Shown: in pieces, positions 5,759-7,592 of the stretch
Layout of the letters: the number at the start of each line of letters is the position of its first letter
Numbering within the stretch: position 1 is the stretch's first letter
Translations under genes and position numbers: made by a program
From: Bacillota bacterium
Lineage (GTDB): Bacteria; Bacillota; Sulfobacillia; JAJZYS01; JAJYTV01
DNA: 7,592 bases
NCBI GenBank assembly: GCA_021786135.1
Contig: JAJYNV010000333.1
Location: 1-7,592, forward strand
Direction: 5' to 3'
The notes under the pieces: model-generated
The model's input: the letters and a program-made list of their open reading frames with translations, nothing else
Database searches by the model: none
Told to the model about the DNA's origin: nothing

Positions 5759-5765
5759 TCAGGCT

Positions 5766-7370
5766 CTACTCCTCGCCGACGTGGATGCCCTTGTCGGCTT
5801 CCTCGGCCTCTGGCGTCTTCCAGCCGGAGGCAACGGCCCAGTAGTAGAAGATGATGCTCAGGACCGCTACGACGATGACATCCCAGGGGTACGGGATGAC
5901 CGGGTCGGGGGCGCCGAAGTTCTTCGAACCCCAGAGGGTCATGAGCAGCATCACGATGATGTAGACGATCAGCCAGACGCCAGCCTTGAGGTGCTGGCCC
6001 TGGAACTTCTTCGTGTCCTCGGCGAAGCTCGAGACGCCGTAGGCGTAGAGGACGACGCCGAAGAGAATCGCCATCAGCACCACCGAGTCCGTCGCCCAGC
6101 CCGACCAGTAGATGATCAGCGAGGCAATGATGAACGCGAGCGGTGCGAGGACGGTCATGCCCTTGAGGTGGAACGGGCGGGTGAGGTTCGGCATCGTCTT
6201 GCGGAAGACCGCGATCGACACCGGACCGGCGATGTAGGTGAAGACGGTGGCGGAGGAGACGACGCCCACCAGAGCCGCCCACGAGGGGAACGGCAGCAGG
6301 AAGACGAGGCCCAGGATGACGGTCGCGAGCAGCGCAACGACCGGCACGCCGCTCTTCGGGTTGATCTTCAGGAAGGCCTTGGGGAAGTAGCCGTTGCGGG
6401 AGAGCGCGAGCATGACGCGCGAGGTGGAGGCGGTGTAGACGTTGCCTGTGCCCGACGGGGACCAGAGCGCGTCAGCGAACAGGATCGCGGCCCACCAGCC
6501 GAAGCCGATCGTGCCGACCAAGTTGGCGAACGGCGAGCTGAAGTTGATGCCGGCCCAGCCCTTCGCCAGCGCGGAGGCGGGCATCGCTACGACCCAGGAG
6601 AGCTGCAGACCGACGTAGAGCACGATGCCGATGAGGATGGCGGTCAGGATCGAGCGCGGAATGTCGCGCTGCGGGTTCTTTGCCTCACCGCCGAGGTCGA
6701 GTGCCTGCCGGAAGCCAAGATAGGCGAAGACGATGCCTCCGAGCGGTACCGCCGCCATGATGCCGGATGTGCCGTAGGGGGCGAATCCGCCGTAAGAACT
6801 GAAGTTGTTGCTGTGGAAGTTGGTCACGAGCAGCAGGATGACTGTGAAGGCCGGGATGACGAACTTGATCAGCGTCCAGATCGTGTTCGTCTTGGCGAAC
6901 ACCTTGACGCTCCAGTAGTTGAGCATCAGGAACAGGACCATGAGGACGAACGCGACGATAAGGCCTACCGTAGAAAGGGTTGAACCGACGTACAGACCTG
7001 GAACGTAGTAGTTCGCGAACTGAACGACGGACTCCGCCTCGATCGGCGGAACGGAGGCATAGGCGATCAGTGCCGCCCAGCCCATGATGAAGCTGACGAA
7101 CGTGCCGTGCGAGTACTGCGGGTAGCGCACCATGGCGCCCGCCTGCGGCAGAGCGCCTCCGAGCTCGGCGTACGTGAGGCCGATGAGGAGCACCGCGATT
7201 CCGCCTATGATCCAAGAGAAGATGGCGCCCGGGCCCGCAAGGGCACCGGCCCTGAGGGATCCGTACAACCAGCCGGAACCGATGATGCCACCGAGGGAGG
7301 CCATGGTGAGGTCTAGGTAGGTCAGTTCCTTGCGAAGGTGACCCTGTTGCGCTACTGGCGCAGTTGCCAT
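5766..7370 (-). CDS. APC-superfamily amino-acid permease
   Basis: The 534-residue membrane protein has about 14 hydrophobic segments: ~20-39, 47-68, 90-107, 131-150, 163-183, 202-220, 239-262, 281-303, 342-360, 363-389, 405-423, 427-448, 460-480 and 495-515. The first contains GGIIGSGW, the broken-helix substrate-binding signature of APC transporters. Segment 6 ends with FAYLGFRQ, followed by GGEAKNPQRDIPRS (227-240), the conserved loop. The protein ends in an acidic tail. APC permeases move amino acids across the cytoplasmic membrane, usually with protons. Length and layout resemble aspartate/glutamate permeases of the YveA type, but the substrate cannot be read from sequence. The start has AAGGAGG seven bases upstream of ATG. 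No adjacent same-strand gene in the window suggests an operon, and no link to the end-joining genes is evident. Confidence 0.93.
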   Translation of the reverse strand: MATAPVAQQGHLRKELTYLDLTMASLGGIIGSGWLYGSLRAGALAGPGAIFSWIIGGIAVLLIGLTYAELGGALPQAGAMVRYPQYSHGTFVSFIMGWAALIAYASVPPIEAESVVQFANYYVPGLYVGSTLSTVGLIVAFVLMVLFLMLNYWSVKVFAKTNTIWTLIKFVIPAFTVILLLVTNFHSNNFSSYGGFAPYGTSGIMAAVPLGGIVFAYLGFRQALDLGGEAKNPQRDIPRSILTAILIGIVLYVGLQLSWVVAMPASALAKGWAGINFSSPFANLVGTIGFGWWAAILFADALWSPSGTGNVYTASTSRVMLALSRNGYFPKAFLKINPKSGVPVVALLATVILGLVFLLPFPSWAALVGVVSSATVFTYIAGPVSIAVFRKTMPNLTRPFHLKGMTVLAPLAFIIASLIIYWSGWATDSVVLMAILFGVVLYAYGVSSFAEDTKKFQGQHLKAGVWLIVYIIVMLLMTLWGSKNFGAPDPVIPYPWDVIVVAVLSIIFYYWAVASGWKTPEAEEADKGIHVGEE

Positions 7371-7377
7371 TCGGTGT

Positions 7378-7396
7378 CCTCCTTCCCCCGAAGGGG
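7378..7396 (-). promoter_or_regulatory. Ribosome binding site and adjoining leader hairpin of the amino-acid permease
   Basis: On the minus strand a CCCC-TTCG-GGGG hairpin (7396-7385) with the very stable cUUCGg loop ends one base before AAGGAGG (7384-7378), the ribosome binding site. An alternative stem, CCTTC with GAAGG around GGGG, would instead cover part of that site. The two folds exclude each other. The ribosome binding site itself is certain; a regulatory role for the structure is inference. Confidence 0.5.
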
Positions 7397-7515
7397 TGGT
7401 TTGGGATTGCGTCTCGCAGACCGGGCGTTTCTCTCAAATTCCGTATCGCGCTCAGGCTGCGGCGGCGCCATCGGCCCGGTCCTGTGGCCCGTTCAAGACG
7501 CCCCTCCCTCGTGCA

Positions 7516-7548
7516 CGATTGCCCCGAAGAGCCTTCGGGGCGCTATCG
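7516..7548. terminator. Strong hairpin upstream of the amino-acid permease
   Basis: GCCCCGAA (7521-7528) and TTCGGGGC (7534-7541) form a perfect 8-bp stem with a 5-nt loop. CGAT (7516-7519) and ATCG (7545-7548) can extend it across a small internal loop. It may end transcription of a minus-strand gene beyond the right edge, or act as an attenuator in the permease leader. No T-tract follows on either strand, so the terminator label is tentative. Confidence 0.4.
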
Positions 7549-7592
7549 CGAGTTGTCGTGAGAATTCTATTAGAAGCCCGAATCTCCTTTAT

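Larger units (their letters stand above)
7371..7592. other. Upstream region of the amino-acid permease, no gene supported
   Basis: These 222 bases hold the permease ribosome binding site and leader hairpin, a stronger hairpin at 7521-7541, and an AT-rich final ~32 bases with a TTCTA-T-TAGAA dyad (7565-7575). I find no convincing promoter pair. A 65-codon plus-strand frame (7364-7561) has no family features and runs through the hairpins, so it is not called. Confidence 0.6.

Noticed and set aside
5181..6983. 600-codon plus-strand open frame, rich in Arg, Asp and Glu
   Set aside because: It runs antisense to the amino-acid permease and overlaps the polymerase gene out of frame. Composition is that of a mirrored membrane-protein gene, with no domain.
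7364..7561. 65-codon plus-strand frame at the right end
   Set aside because: It begins inside the permease start region, runs through two hairpins, and has no ribosome binding site or family features.
1..7592. tRNA, rRNA, CRISPR array, insertion sequence or attachment site
   Set aside because: No cloverleaf, spaced direct repeats, transposase or terminal repeats were seen on either strand.

Overview
This is a GC-rich bacterial window. Third codon positions are strongly G/C, Shine-Dalgarno sequences are clear, and ku uses a GTG start. It carries a Ku/LigD-type end-joining module, a cytosolic hydrogenase subunit, a nickel/cobalt permease and an amino-acid permease. This combination suggests an Actinobacteria-like or other high-GC soil or thermal bacterium, but nothing here fixes the phylum.

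Left third (minus strand). A partial gene runs off the left edge at base 1 and starts at 1479. Its product joins an iron-sulfur beta-type subunit of cytosolic sulfhydrogenase / group 3b [NiFe]-hydrogenase to the start of the flavin-binding gamma-type subunit in one open frame. About 336 bp upstream, on the same strand, lies a NiCoT (HoxN/NixA-type) nickel/cobalt permease at 1816-3030, a logical metal supplier for a NiFe enzyme. The gap between them has no convincing gene but holds several inverted repeats.

Middle third. A compact non-homologous end-joining cluster is encoded as three separate proteins: Ku (+, 3139-3918), a stand-alone LigD-type ATP-dependent ligase (-, 3915-4730) and a stand-alone LigD-type polymerase/primase (+, 4798-5664). 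ku and the ligase gene converge and share one CTAG palindrome for both stop codons. The ligase and polymerase genes diverge from a 67-bp spacer, with both start codons inside the arms of a 16-bp inverted repeat (15/16 matches). No 3'-phosphoesterase domain is present in the window.

Right third. A 101-bp convergent gap with two GC-rich hairpins separates the polymerase gene from a 14-helix APC-superfamily amino-acid permease (-, 5766-7370). The permease has a strong ribosome binding site and a leader hairpin directly upstream of it. The last 222 bp hold another perfect hairpin and an AT-rich tail, but no supported gene.

The window shows two functional themes: hydrogen or sulfur redox with nickel uptake, and split-LigD DNA end joining. 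The amino-acid permease has no evident tie to either. Nothing seen is clearly a wholly new system. The most unusual points are the beta-gamma fusion, the split and alternately oriented NHEJ genes, and the symmetric divergent start region.
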